A stretch of DNA of 44,408 nt. It comes from Gammaproteobacteria bacterium. Lineage in GTDB: Bacteria > Pseudomonadota > Gammaproteobacteria > GCA-002705445 > GCA-002716945. This document shows, piece by piece, positions 7,067 through 16,371 of the stretch; position 1 is the first letter of the stretch; each line of letters starts with the position of its first letter. The DNA is taken from NCBI GenBank assembly GCA_002716945.1, contig PBCF01000001.1, positions 1-44,408 of the forward strand, written 5' to 3'. Position numbers and translations under genes: made by a program. The notes beneath the pieces are model-generated. The model saw nothing but the letters and a program-made list of their open reading frames with translations, was not told where the DNA came from and did not search any database.

Positions 7067-7072
7067 ATTATA
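7067..7072 (-). promoter_or_regulatory. Putative -10 element of the his-tat operon
   Basis: TATAAT on the minus strand ends 16 bp before the hisB ATG, in the 66-bp gap after pip. No clear -35 is visible, and read-through from the upstream def-pip group is also possible. Confidence 0.35.
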
Positions 7073-7116
7073 TCGAGATAAGCCATCGCTTTAGCTCTAG
7101 AAAAAATTAGCATAGA

Positions 7117-8055
7117 TCAAGTCAAATTTTTTGGATTAGAAAATATTTTTGTAATTTTTGTTGCAATATCTTTTTCCAATAAAGAATGTCCTGCATTATC
7201 AATTATATATAGATTTGCCTTTTTATAAACTCTCTTAAGATCATAGGCTTGATTAAGAGGACATACCATATCATATTTTCCATGTACAATATAACATTTA
7301 ATATTTTTTATAATATCTATATTTCTAATGATCTGGTTTTCTTTTATAAAACAATTATTTTTAAAATAATGGGTTTCTATTCTAGCAAGTGATATTGAAC
7401 AATCTTTAAAGCTTTTTCTAACAGTCTTAGATTTTTCAACTGTAGAGCAAGCGCCTTCCCAGTTAGACCACTTCAAACAAAAATCATTAGAGTGTTTTTT
7501 AGTAGATTTATGTATTTTTTTATAAAAAGCATTCAAGATATTTTTTTTCTCAGAATCAGATAATAAAGATGTAAATTTTTGCCATTCGTCTGGAAATATC
7601 TCAGAAGCACCAAACTGATAAAACCAATCTATATCTTTTTTTCTGCATAAAAAAATTCCTCTTAAAACTAAGGAATAAATTGTCTCGGGAAATTTTTGTG
7701 CATATAGTAGCGCTAAAGTAGAACCCCATGATCCACCATAGAGAATAAATTTTTGTATATCTAATTTTTTAGTAATTTTTTTTATATCATCAATCAATAA
7801 ATTGGTAGTATTATTCTTAACACATCCATAAGGAATAGATTTACCAGAACCGCGTTGATCAAATAGCACTATATGATAAATCTTTGGATTAAAAAATCTT
7901 TTATAAATCTTTGATAAACCAGCACCTGGCCCGCCATGTAAAAAGATAATTGGTATCCCTTTTGGATTGCCAACTTCTTCTACATAAAGAGTATGTATAG
8001 AATCAACCTTTATAAAATGTTGTTTGAATGGTTTGATATCTGGAAATAATTTCAT
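7117..8055 (-). CDS. pip: Proline iminopeptidase
   Basis: This cytoplasmic alpha/beta hydrolase should release N-terminal proline from peptides. The 312-residue protein has the oxyanion motif HGGPGAGLS (about 40-48), FDQRGSGKS, the nucleophile elbow GGSWGSTLAL, the catalytic Asp in HGKYDMVCP and His in NAGHSLLE. HGGPGAG plus DQRG(S/C)G and GGSWGSTL is specific to this family. It lies 2 bp after lpxL and ends the def-pip group. Confidence 0.92.
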   Translation of the reverse strand: MKLFPDIKPFKQHFIKVDSIHTLYVEEVGNPKGIPIIFLHGGPGAGLSKIYKRFFNPKIYHIVLFDQRGSGKSIPYGCVKNNTTNLLIDDIKKITKKLDIQKFILYGGSWGSTLALLYAQKFPETIYSLVLRGIFLCRKKDIDWFYQFGASEIFPDEWQKFTSLLSDSEKKNILNAFYKKIHKSTKKHSNDFCLKWSNWEGACSTVEKSKTVRKSFKDCSISLARIETHYFKNNCFIKENQIIRNIDIIKNIKCYIVHGKYDMVCPLNQAYDLKRVYKKANLYIIDNAGHSLLEKDIATKITKIFSNPKNLT

Positions 8056-8057
8056 AT

Positions 8058-9035
8058 TTAATAGGGGTACTTTTCACCATTTGGTCTTGTTTGAAATATT
8101 CTTAGACTCCACATGTATTGGTCTGTATTTTTAGAGATAAGTTTTTCAAGGCAATTATTAATTTGAGCTGCATCTTTATTAATATCATTGCTCGGGAAAT
8201 TTTTTAATGGTTCATCTATATATGTAATATATTTGTTATCTTTTTCAGAAAAATGCGATACACATGGAATGACTATTGAATTTGTCATTTGAGCAATTTT
8301 ACTAATAGATGTAAGTGTAGATTTTTTATTATCAAAAAAATCTGCGAACACAGTGTTCGTTGATTCAATATCTTCATCAGCAACATAATAAAAAATACAA
8401 GGTTTCTTTAATCCTTTTATTATTCCTTTAAAACTCATACCGCCTCTAGGAAAGACAACCACATTGTCGGTTGGTTTGCTTCTAGACTTTCCAACAAACC
8501 AATTCAAAAGTGAACTTCTAAGTGGTTTATACATACTAATAATAGGATATTTTGATAAAGATCTTCCACCGAAGTCAACAGACATAGTATGCGGGGTTAA
8601 TAAAATGATACTTTTATTGTTTGATAATTGATGATCAATATGATGACTATTTTTAATAACACAAATTTTTTGCAGTCTATCATTAGATCTCCACCATAAA
8701 ACAGGTAAATTAAAATATGATTTACCTAAGTTTAATAAGTTTTTTTTTGTTAATAAAAGTATTTCCTGAGAATTCATATTTGTAAAACACATTGATAAAT
8801 TTTTCTTAACAATATTACGACGTTTAGTGCTGGTATAATAAATAATCAGACCTGTTAAAGCTCCCAAAATGTCACGTAAAATTTTTGGAAGATTAGTCAA
8901 AATAAAACTAATAAAAATTAATATCCAATCTAGCCAATAATTTGGGAATAGGAATTTTAGAAAAAATTTCTCACCTTTGTTGATTGACATATTAAGAGGA
9001 TTTTTTTTTGATAGAAACGGTTTAGCTTTTTCCAT
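8058..9035 (-). CDS. lpxL: Lipid A biosynthesis acyltransferase (LpxL/HtrB family)
   Basis: This inner-membrane enzyme transfers a secondary acyl chain from acyl-ACP to Kdo-lipid A. It has an N-terminal hydrophobic anchor (WLDWILIFISFILTNLP), the catalytic H(x)4D in LTPHTMSVDFGG, VVFPRGGMSFKGI, YYVADEDI, and the terminal MWSLRIFQTRPNGE. I chose ATG 9035, 8 bp after trkH; a TTG at 9056 would add seven residues and overlap trkH. Whether it is LpxL or the late acyltransferase LpxM cannot be decided. An LPS-bearing outer membrane is implied. Confidence 0.9.
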   Translation of the reverse strand: MEKAKPFLSKKNPLNMSINKGEKFFLKFLFPNYWLDWILIFISFILTNLPKILRDILGALTGLIIYYTSTKRRNIVKKNLSMCFTNMNSQEILLLTKKNLLNLGKSYFNLPVLWWRSNDRLQKICVIKNSHHIDHQLSNNKSIILLTPHTMSVDFGGRSLSKYPIISMYKPLRSSLLNWFVGKSRSKPTDNVVVFPRGGMSFKGIIKGLKKPCIFYYVADEDIESTNTVFADFFDNKKSTLTSISKIAQMTNSIVIPCVSHFSEKDNKYITYIDEPLKNFPSNDINKDAAQINNCLEKLISKNTDQYMWSLRIFQTRPNGEKYPY

Positions 9036-9043
9036 AAGTATTC

Positions 9044-10486
9044 TTAATATTTCCAAAAATATGGAGTTAAAATAATCAATAATGTGAATATCTCTAATCT
9101 TCCAAGTAACATTGTAAAAGATAATAAGTATTTTGAAAAATCATTCATTAAAGAATAATTATCTGAAGCGACTCCCAAAGCAGGGCCAAGATTGTTAAGG
9201 CATGCCGCAGTAGCTGAAAAAGCTGTTAAAAAATCAGTTCCTGACGCAAAGAGTATTAATGAAATTATAAAATACGAAAATAAATATAAAACAAAAAAAC
9301 TCCATACTGTTGTTGATACATCTTCAGATACAATTTTTTCATTTAATTTAATTGGAATTTCTGCCGATGGATGTAAAATCTTCATCAATTCTTTTTTCGC
9401 TAATTTGAATAATAATACTATTCTCATTATTTTAATTCCACCACCTGTAGAGCCAGTGCACGCACCAACAAAACTAATTATAATTAAGAATGTTAAAATG
9501 AAGCTTGGCCATACTGTATAATTAGTGCTTGTAAACCCTGATGTTGTTATGAATGAGACAGCCTGAAAAATAATATGTCTCAAATTTATGTTTTTAGACT
9601 CACTAATATATAAAAAAACTAATAAAACCAAAATTATAAAAATAATTAAAAATAAATAAGCAGAAACTTCTCCATCATTTTTATATATTTTGATATCTCT
9701 ATTTTTTAGAAACATATAATGTAAAACAAAATTTATTGCAGACAGCAACATAAATACTATGCATATTATTTCAATTAAATAATTGTTAAAGTAACCAATG
9801 CTTTGACTATGAGTAGAAAACCCACCAATGGCAATAGTTGAAAAGCTATGGGCAATTGCATCAAAAATATTCATTCCTACCGCATAATAAGAAACTGCAC
9901 ATAGAACAGTTAATCCAATATATACACTCCATAAGTTTTTAGCAGTCTCAGCAATTCGAGGAGAAATTTTATTGTCCTTTATAGGTCCAGTTGTTTCTGC
10001 TTTATATAATTGCATTCCTCCGACACCAAGCATAGGCAGTATTGCTAAAGCAAGTATGACAATACCCATTCCACCTAGCCACTGTAATTCTTGTCTATAA
10101 ATTAAGATAGAATATGAAAGATCATCAAGATTAGAAATGATCGTAGCGCCAGTGGTAGTCCATCCTGATGTAGATTCAAATAATGCATCTGAAAAACTAA
10201 GAGATAACTGAGGATCTATCATAAATGGTATTGATCCAAAAATACTTAACACAACCCAAAATAAAACTACAATTAGAAAACCTTCTCTTATATTAATGTC
10301 ATGTTGTATATTTTTATTTGGTAAATAAAAAAATAATCCAAAAAATAATATAATCAAGGATGATAAAATAAATGTTGCAAGATTATTATCTTGATAGATT
10401 AATGAAATTATCATAGGAAATATTAACGTAACACTAAACATCATTAACATTATTCCTAGTATTTTTTTAATCAATGAATAATTCAT
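9044..10486 (-). CDS. trkH: Trk potassium uptake membrane subunit TrkH
   Basis: TrkH forms the potassium-conducting pore gated by TrkA. The 480-residue protein has about ten membrane segments and four recognisable pore-loop repeats: ESTSGWTTTGATI, HSFSTIAIGGFST, FITTSGFTSTNYT and SATAACLNNLGPALG, each with the selectivity-filter Gly. VGACTGSTGGGIKIMR is also conserved. It follows trkA by 6 bp. Confidence 0.96.
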   Translation of the reverse strand: MNYSLIKKILGIMLMMFSVTLIFPMIISLIYQDNNLATFILSSLIILFFGLFFYLPNKNIQHDINIREGFLIVVLFWVVLSIFGSIPFMIDPQLSLSFSDALFESTSGWTTTGATIISNLDDLSYSILIYRQELQWLGGMGIVILALAILPMLGVGGMQLYKAETTGPIKDNKISPRIAETAKNLWSVYIGLTVLCAVSYYAVGMNIFDAIAHSFSTIAIGGFSTHSQSIGYFNNYLIEIICIVFMLLSAINFVLHYMFLKNRDIKIYKNDGEVSAYLFLIIFIILVLLVFLYISESKNINLRHIIFQAVSFITTSGFTSTNYTVWPSFILTFLIIISFVGACTGSTGGGIKIMRIVLLFKLAKKELMKILHPSAEIPIKLNEKIVSEDVSTTVWSFFVLYLFSYFIISLILFASGTDFLTAFSATAACLNNLGPALGVASDNYSLMNDFSKYLLSFTMLLGRLEIFTLLIILTPYFWKY

Positions 10487-10492
10487 ATTGTG

Positions 10493-11863
10493 TTAGAAAA
10501 ATCCAACCTCTACTTGAAACATTTTTTCAACTTTTGAAATATCTTTCTTATCTAGTAAAAATATAATCATATGATCGTCTGACTCTATCTTAATATCAGT
10601 ATTCGCAAGTATAACTTTATTTTTTCTTACAACAGCTCCAATATTAACTGTATCAGGTAAATTTAATTCTGATATTTTTTTACCAACTATTTTAGAAGTT
10701 TTTGAATCCCCATGGACTATTAATTCTAGTGCTTCAGCGTCTCCAAATCCAAGAGAGAAAACACTAACAATATCACTTGTTCTTACCGACGCTAATAACG
10801 AGCTAATTGTTACATCTTCAGGTGAAATTACAACATCAATTTCTTTTGAAACCAAATTTCTATATGATGATTTATTGATAATGGCGATAGTTTTTTTAGC
10901 ACCCATTTCTTTAGCTAATTTTGATGAGAGTATATTCATCTGATCATCATTCGTGACAGCACAAAAATAGTCTACTGAATCAATTCCTTCATTTTTAAGT
11001 AGCTCTTCATCCGCAATATCATTATTAAGGACTACAGTTGATGACAATTTTTGAGCTACGTTTTTTGAAATTTGTTTATCTTTTTCTATAAGTTTTACTT
11101 TATAGATAGATTCTAATCTATTAGCTAAGGCGCTGCCTATATTACCACCTCCAGCTATCATAACATTATGAGGGTTTTCAGAGGACATCCTTAATTCGCT
11201 CATGAAACGCATATTTTTTTCAGTGGCCATAAAAAATACATCGTCGTCTGGAAGTATAACTGTGTCACCATTAGGAAAAATTGGTTTTTTGTTTCTATAT
11301 ATTGCAACAACTTTTACATCAACATTAGGAAGATCCTTTTTGAATTCTGATAACTTACGACCTGATAATGGACCTTCTTTTAACACAGTTGCAGCTACAA
11401 CTTGAATTAAACCTCCAGCAAACTGAAAAGCTTGGAAGGCACCAGGATGATCAATAATATTTCTTACATAATCTGTCAGTAAAAGGCTAGGACTTATAAC
11501 TTCGTTGATAGAAAAGAAATCATTATCAAAACCATATTCATTATTAAGATAATCATTTGCTCTTAGTCTTGCAACTCTTCTTGGTACATTAAAAATTTTT
11601 TTTGAAATCTGACAAGCACTAAGATTAACTTCATCATGGCCTGTTACAGCAATAACCATATCGCAGTTTTCTGTATCTGCTGCTTTTTGAACAGACGGAA
11701 AGGTTGCATTACCATGAATAGTTTTTAAATCAATTTTTTCTTTGAGGCTTTCAAGAACTTGCTTATCATTATCTATCAATGTTATATCATTTCCATCATC
11801 GGACAGCATTTTAGCTACTGAAGAACCGACTGAACCGCCACCAAAGACAATAATTTTTTTCAT
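10493..11863 (-). CDS. trkA: Trk potassium uptake NAD-binding subunit TrkA
   Basis: TrkA is the cytoplasmic RCK-ring subunit that regulates TrkH. The 456-residue protein contains two RCK_N/RCK_C units: the first begins IIVFGGGSVGSSVAKML, the second NVMIAGGGNIGSALANRL. Both keep the dinucleotide-binding Gly-rich loops. In many gammaproteobacteria rsmB lies between fmt and trkA; here only 60 bp separate them. Confidence 0.96.
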   Translation of the reverse strand: MKKIIVFGGGSVGSSVAKMLSDDGNDITLIDNDKQVLESLKEKIDLKTIHGNATFPSVQKAADTENCDMVIAVTGHDEVNLSACQISKKIFNVPRRVARLRANDYLNNEYGFDNDFFSINEVISPSLLLTDYVRNIIDHPGAFQAFQFAGGLIQVVAATVLKEGPLSGRKLSEFKKDLPNVDVKVVAIYRNKKPIFPNGDTVILPDDDVFFMATEKNMRFMSELRMSSENPHNVMIAGGGNIGSALANRLESIYKVKLIEKDKQISKNVAQKLSSTVVLNNDIADEELLKNEGIDSVDYFCAVTNDDQMNILSSKLAKEMGAKKTIAIINKSSYRNLVSKEIDVVISPEDVTISSLLASVRTSDIVSVFSLGFGDAEALELIVHGDSKTSKIVGKKISELNLPDTVNIGAVVRKNKVILANTDIKIESDDHMIIFLLDKKDISKVEKMFQVEVGFF

Positions 11864-11923
11864 TATGAGTAAGTTTTCAAGACCCTATTCTACACTAAAT
11901 TTTTATAATAAAAATGGTAATTA

Positions 11924-12862
11924 TCATCTTATATTAAGAATTTTTTTTAAAGATTTTGATAGATTTTCGTTGGAATTATATAAATCACCAGCAGTTATCA
12001 TATTTCTACTTGGCAACTGAAGTTTATGGATAATAATTATTCCATCATTAACTGCAATAGATAAACCATCTTTACTAAATCCTAAAATTTCACCAGGTTT
12101 GTTAGAATGCTTTGACTGCGCATAACTAGCAGAAGATATTTTGATAGTATTATTAATTATGTTTGCTTCTGCTATAGGCCATTCTACAAATGCTCGAATT
12201 TGGTTTAAGATATTTTTTCCTGTGTCATTCCATTCTATCTGAGCTTCGCTTTTGTGAATTTTTCGAGCATATAAACTTTCATTGTTATTTTGTTTAATTA
12301 AAACAGAATTATTTTTTATCAATTTTATGACATCATTTAATTTTGACGCAGCTAGTTTAGATAAATTAGTTTGCAAGGTTAGAGTATCATCATCTGCTTT
12401 AATCACATAATCAAATGATGAAATTATATCTCCTGTATCTAAGTTTTCATCAATCTTAAAAAATGTTATACCAGTTTTTTTATCTCCATTTAATAAAGCT
12501 CTTTGAATTGGGGCTGCACCTCTCCACTTTGGTAAAAGAGAGCAATGAATATTGAGTGCTCCATATTTTGGTATATTAATTAGATCTTTTGGTAATATTT
12601 TTCCATAAGAATAAATTATAAATAAATCTGGACGCATATCACTCAAAATATTTATTAAATCTTTATCTTGTAAATTCTTAGGTTTTAAGCAGTTAATATT
12701 TATTATATCAGAATAGATTTCAACTGGAGTTTTTTGGATTTTCCCTCTTTTCCCTATTTTACTATCTTGAGTGATAACAGTTTGTAAATCATATTTTTGT
12801 TTAAGAATCTCATCTATTATAAAGTGTGTGTATGATGGACTTCCAAAGAATATTATTTTCAA
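11924..12862 (-). CDS. fmt: Methionyl-tRNA formyltransferase
   Basis: Fmt formylates initiator Met-tRNA with 10-formyl-THF. The 312-residue protein has an N-terminal formyltransferase domain with LNIHCSLLPKWRGAAPIQRA (catalytic Asn-His, SLLPKWRG) and NLDTGDII, and a C-terminal OB-like tRNA-binding domain (about 205-300). It is preceded by def with a 16-bp gap, the standard pairing of formylation and deformylation genes. Confidence 0.97.
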   Translation of the reverse strand: MKIIFFGSPSYTHFIIDEILKQKYDLQTVITQDSKIGKRGKIQKTPVEIYSDIININCLKPKNLQDKDLINILSDMRPDLFIIYSYGKILPKDLINIPKYGALNIHCSLLPKWRGAAPIQRALLNGDKKTGITFFKIDENLDTGDIISSFDYVIKADDDTLTLQTNLSKLAASKLNDVIKLIKNNSVLIKQNNNESLYARKIHKSEAQIEWNDTGKNILNQIRAFVEWPIAEANIINNTIKISSASYAQSKHSNKPGEILGFSKDGLSIAVNDGIIIIHKLQLPSRNMITAGDLYNSNENLSKSLKKILNIR

Positions 12863-12878
12863 AACAATTCCTCAAAAA

Positions 12879-13415
12879 TTATATAGAATAAGGTACATTT
12901 TTTCTTTCAAATTTTTTACCTTCTGCTTCTAACTTTTGAATTTTTTTTGCTATACGATCTCTCTTTAGTGAAGAAATATAATCAACAAATAATTTACCAT
13001 TTAAATGGTCAATTTCATGTTGAACACAAACTGCCAACAAACCGTCAACATCACGAGTATAAAATTCTCCATTAGGTAATTGCGCTTTGAAAGTTATATT
13101 ATTATATCTATTCACCTTTTCATAAAAACCTGGAACTGATAAACACCCTTCTTCAAACTCTATTTCATTCTTTTTATCTTGAATTTCAGGATTTATTAAA
13201 ATTAAAGGTTCATTCCTATCAGGACTTATGTCTATAACAATAATGCGTTTAATAATATTGACTTGAATGGCAGCAAGACCTATGCCATTTTCTGCATACA
13301 TAGTCTCTAGCATATCTTCAACTACTTTCTCTAAATTTGTATCAAACACCTCAACTTTAGGACATTTTTGCCTAAGTCTACTATCTGGAAAATGCAATAT
13401 TTTTAGTTTGGCCAT
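12879..13415 (-). CDS. def: Peptide deformylase
   Basis: Def removes the N-formyl group from nascent proteins. The 178-residue metalloenzyme shows the three family motifs: GIGLAAIQVN (about 46-55), EEGCLSVPG (metal Cys) and QHEIDHLNG (HExxH). A hydrophobic Ile replaces the more usual Leu in HEIDHLNG without affecting ligands. It starts the minus-strand def-fmt-trkA-trkH-lpxL-pip group and is divergent from topA. Confidence 0.97.
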   Translation of the reverse strand: MAKLKILHFPDSRLRQKCPKVEVFDTNLEKVVEDMLETMYAENGIGLAAIQVNIIKRIIVIDISPDRNEPLILINPEIQDKKNEIEFEEGCLSVPGFYEKVNRYNNITFKAQLPNGEFYTRDVDGLLAVCVQHEIDHLNGKLFVDYISSLKRDRIAKKIQKLEAEGKKFERKNVPYSI

Positions 13416-13435
13416 TTTTTATTTTAAAAAAGTAT

Positions 13436-13465
13436 TTGTCAAATGCTTACATTTAATAGTATAAA
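13436..13465 (+). promoter_or_regulatory. Putative sigma70-type promoter of topA
   Basis: TTGTCA (13436-13441) and TATAAA (13460-13465) are spaced 18 bp apart, 38 bp upstream of the topA ATG. This is among the best -35/-10 pairs in the window. Confidence 0.5.
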
Positions 13466-13502
13466 GTAAAACAATAGAATTATATAAGAGTTCATATAAG
13501 AA

Positions 13503-15821
13503 ATGAAAAATTTATTGATAGTTGAATCGCCAACAAAGGTTAAAAGTATTGAGAAGTTTCTAGGCAATGAGTATAAAGTCCTTGCATCCGTTGGGCATGT
13601 TAGGGATTTGGTGGCTACTGGTAAAAAGGGTATTAATGTAGAAAATGGATATGAACCTGTATGGAAAGTATCTAATGATAAAAAAGAAATTTTAGCAGAT
13701 ATTAAGAAATATTCAGAAACAGCTGAATCAGTATATTTTGCTACTGACCCAGACAGAGAAGGAGAGGCCATCTCTAAGCATATTTTTGATATTTTAAATA
13801 AATCTAAACTACTAACAAATAAGAAAATTTATAGGATTGCATTTAATGAGATAACTAAAAATGCAGTTTTAGAAGCAATAAAAAATCCAAGGGAAATTTC
13901 AGATAATTTATGGAATGCATATTTAGCAAGAAGAACATTAGATTATCTGATGGGTTATGATATATCTGAATTTTTATGGAAAAAAGTAAGCAGAGATGCG
14001 CGCGCAGGCAGAGTACAAAGCCCAGCATTACGACTAATAGTTGAAAGAGAAAAAATAATATCAGAATTTAAACCAGTTGAGTTTTGGATTACTAATGCGA
14101 CATTATGTAAAGATTCTGATTGTATAACAGCTGAATTAATATCAGTTGATGGAGAAAAAATTAAAAAAGACAATATAACATCTGTTAAATCAGAAGCTGA
14201 AGCGAAAATTATAAAAAATGATATTGAAAGTAATAATAAGACTAAAATAGAATCTATTAAATCTAGTGAAAGAAAAAATAAACCGAGAGCACCTTTTACA
14301 ACAGCCTCTTTACAACAAACTGCTTATACTACACTTGGTTTTTCAGTAAGACAGACATCTAGTATTGCACAAAAACTATACCAAGGCATTAGTATTGAAG
14401 ACGAAGGTCTTACTGGATTGATAACATATATGAGAACTGACTCAACGAATTTGTCAGTAGATCATCTTAACGAAATTAAGGATTATCTAAATGAAAAACA
14501 TCCAAAATATACACCTAAAGAATTTAGAAAATATGCAAATAAAGTTAAAAATGCTCAAGAAGCTCATGAAGCAATTAGGCCTACATCAATATTCAATACT
14601 CCTGAAAAAATAAAAAAATATTTAGATCAAAATGAATTTAAATTATATGACTTAATTTGGAGAAGAACTGTTGCTTCTCAAATGACAGATGCCATTCATA
14701 ATCAGCTTACTCTAGAGATGTCGATGAATGATAAATATATTTTTAGATTTACTGGATCATTCATCAAAGAAAGTGGTTTTAAAGAGGTATATAATCCAGC
14801 TTTAGACGATGATAAAGAAAAAATTAACAAAGTATTTCTTGAAGGACTAAAAGAAGGTGAAAATCTCTCATTAAAAAATGTTAATATTGAACAAAAATTT
14901 ACTCAGCCGCCACCTAGGTATAACCAAGCAAGCTTAATAGCTGCTCTAGAAGAACTCGGTATTGGAAGACCGTCAACTTATGTCACTATCATTTCAAAAA
15001 TTATGGAAAGTAATTACATAGATCCAGATAAGAGTAATTTCCAGCCAACTGCTCTAGCAAAAGTAGTTTGTGAAACTTTAACTGAACACTTCAGTAACGA
15101 TTTAGTAGATTTTGAATTTACAGCTAGATTAGAAGATGATCTTGATAAAATTTCTAGAGGAGAACAAGATTTTAAAAATTGTATTAAAGAAACATATGAA
15201 CCATTCAGAACAAACTTATTAAATAAGCAAGAGACAGTAGATATTTCCGAACAAAGAGAATTAAAAAACCTTGGAATTCATCCTGAAACAAAAAGACCTG
15301 TAACAGTAAGATTAACAAAGTACGGTCCTACTATTCAGATGGGTACAAAAGAGGATGAAGAAAAACCTAAATGGGCCGCACTAACACCAGAACTTAAAAA
15401 AAATATTGATAACATAACTTTAGATGATGCAATGAAATTGTTCAATCTGCCTGAAAAGATAGGTTTATTCGAAAATGAAGATATATTAATAAACATCGGC
15501 CCATATGGTCCATATATAAAATGCGGAAATACCAATGTGTCTGTTAGAGATAAAGATATTTTTGAAATAACAGAAATTGAGGCACAAGGACTTATTAAAG
15601 ATAAAAAAGAATTAGATGCAAATAAACAAATTAAATTTTTTGAAAAATCTAATATAAAAATTCTAAATGGTATTTATGGTCCATATGTTACTAACGGAAA
15701 AGTGAATGTTAAAGTTCCTAAAGATGTTGAACCATCATCTCTTGAGGAATCTGTGTGCATTGAAATGTTAGATAATGCACCAAAAAGAAAAAGAAGAAGA
15801 TTTAGATCTATCAGAAAATGA
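13503..15821 (+). CDS. topA: DNA topoisomerase I
   Basis: This type IA topoisomerase relaxes negative supercoils. The 772-residue protein has the N-terminal TOPRIM (LLIVESPTKVKSIEKFLG), the acidic DPDREGE motif (about 80-86), SRDARAGRVQSPALR, and the catalytic Tyr in LITYMRTDSTNLS. The C-terminus has repeats of the GPYGPYIKCG / GIYGPYVTNGK type and ends in a very basic tail (KRKRRRFRSIRK). No tetracysteine zinc fingers of the E. coli type are present. The tail probably binds DNA. Its stop overlaps tsaC by 4 bp (ATGA). Confidence 0.97.
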   Translation: MKNLLIVESPTKVKSIEKFLGNEYKVLASVGHVRDLVATGKKGINVENGYEPVWKVSNDKKEILADIKKYSETAESVYFATDPDREGEAISKHIFDILNKSKLLTNKKIYRIAFNEITKNAVLEAIKNPREISDNLWNAYLARRTLDYLMGYDISEFLWKKVSRDARAGRVQSPALRLIVEREKIISEFKPVEFWITNATLCKDSDCITAELISVDGEKIKKDNITSVKSEAEAKIIKNDIESNNKTKIESIKSSERKNKPRAPFTTASLQQTAYTTLGFSVRQTSSIAQKLYQGISIEDEGLTGLITYMRTDSTNLSVDHLNEIKDYLNEKHPKYTPKEFRKYANKVKNAQEAHEAIRPTSIFNTPEKIKKYLDQNEFKLYDLIWRRTVASQMTDAIHNQLTLEMSMNDKYIFRFTGSFIKESGFKEVYNPALDDDKEKINKVFLEGLKEGENLSLKNVNIEQKFTQPPPRYNQASLIAALEELGIGRPSTYVTIISKIMESNYIDPDKSNFQPTALAKVVCETLTEHFSNDLVDFEFTARLEDDLDKISRGEQDFKNCIKETYEPFRTNLLNKQETVDISEQRELKNLGIHPETKRPVTVRLTKYGPTIQMGTKEDEEKPKWAALTPELKKNIDNITLDDAMKLFNLPEKIGLFENEDILINIGPYGPYIKCGNTNVSVRDKDIFEITEIEAQGLIKDKKELDANKQIKFFEKSNIKILNGIYGPYVTNGKVNVKVPKDVEPSSLEESVCIEMLDNAPKRKRRRFRSIRK

Positions 15822-16369
15822 AAACTGGTAGTCCTGCTGATTCAGTAACATTTTTGAAAAAAGGAAAAATAATACTATACCCAACTGAAGCAGTGTATGG
15901 TTTAGGTTGTAATCCTTTTAATGAATATGCAGTGAAAAAAATATATAAAATAAAAAAAAGATCAATGAATAAAAAAATGATTGTTATTGGTTCGAAACTT
16001 GAGCATTTCAAAAATCTAATAGATTTAGAAAAATTGAAGGAAAAGGTACTTAAATCTTGGCCAGGACATAAAACCTGGTTAATTCCAGCAAAAAAAAGTT
16101 GTCCAGACTGGCTTTATGATGTTGATACAGGTTTAATAGCAATAAGATGTTCAAACCATAAAATAGTTAAAAACATATGTGATAATTATAAAAGTCCAAT
16201 AATTTCTACAAGTGCAAATCTAAGTGGTGATAAAATTACCAACTCATATAATGAAATTATAAATTCTATTGGTAGTAATATTGATTTTATTGTAAATGGT
16301 GATATTGGGAATGAGACTAAACCAAGTATTATAGAAATAATGAATACAGGTGAAATCATAAGAAAATAA
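15818..16369 (+). CDS. tsaC: Threonylcarbamoyl-AMP synthase
   Basis: TsaC makes threonylcarbamoyl-AMP from Thr, bicarbonate and ATP for the t6A37 tRNA modification. The 183-residue YrdC-fold protein has LYPTEAVYGLGCNPF (about 20-34), the KIKKRSMNKKM basic loop, and TSANLSGDKITNS. It is the short form without the Sua5 C-terminal domain. It is translationally coupled to topA and followed by hemF at 2 bp, resembling the tsaC-hemF-aroE clusters of Pseudomonas. Confidence 0.93.
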   Translation: MKTGSPADSVTFLKKGKIILYPTEAVYGLGCNPFNEYAVKKIYKIKKRSMNKKMIVIGSKLEHFKNLIDLEKLKEKVLKSWPGHKTWLIPAKKSCPDWLYDVDTGLIAIRCSNHKIVKNICDNYKSPIISTSANLSGDKITNSYNEIINSIGSNIDFIVNGDIGNETKPSIIEIMNTGEIIRK

Positions 16370-16371
16370 TT

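Noticed and set aside
13439-13771. Frame on minus overlapping the topA start
   Set aside because: It covers the conserved TOPRIM coding sequence and its product resembles no protein family.
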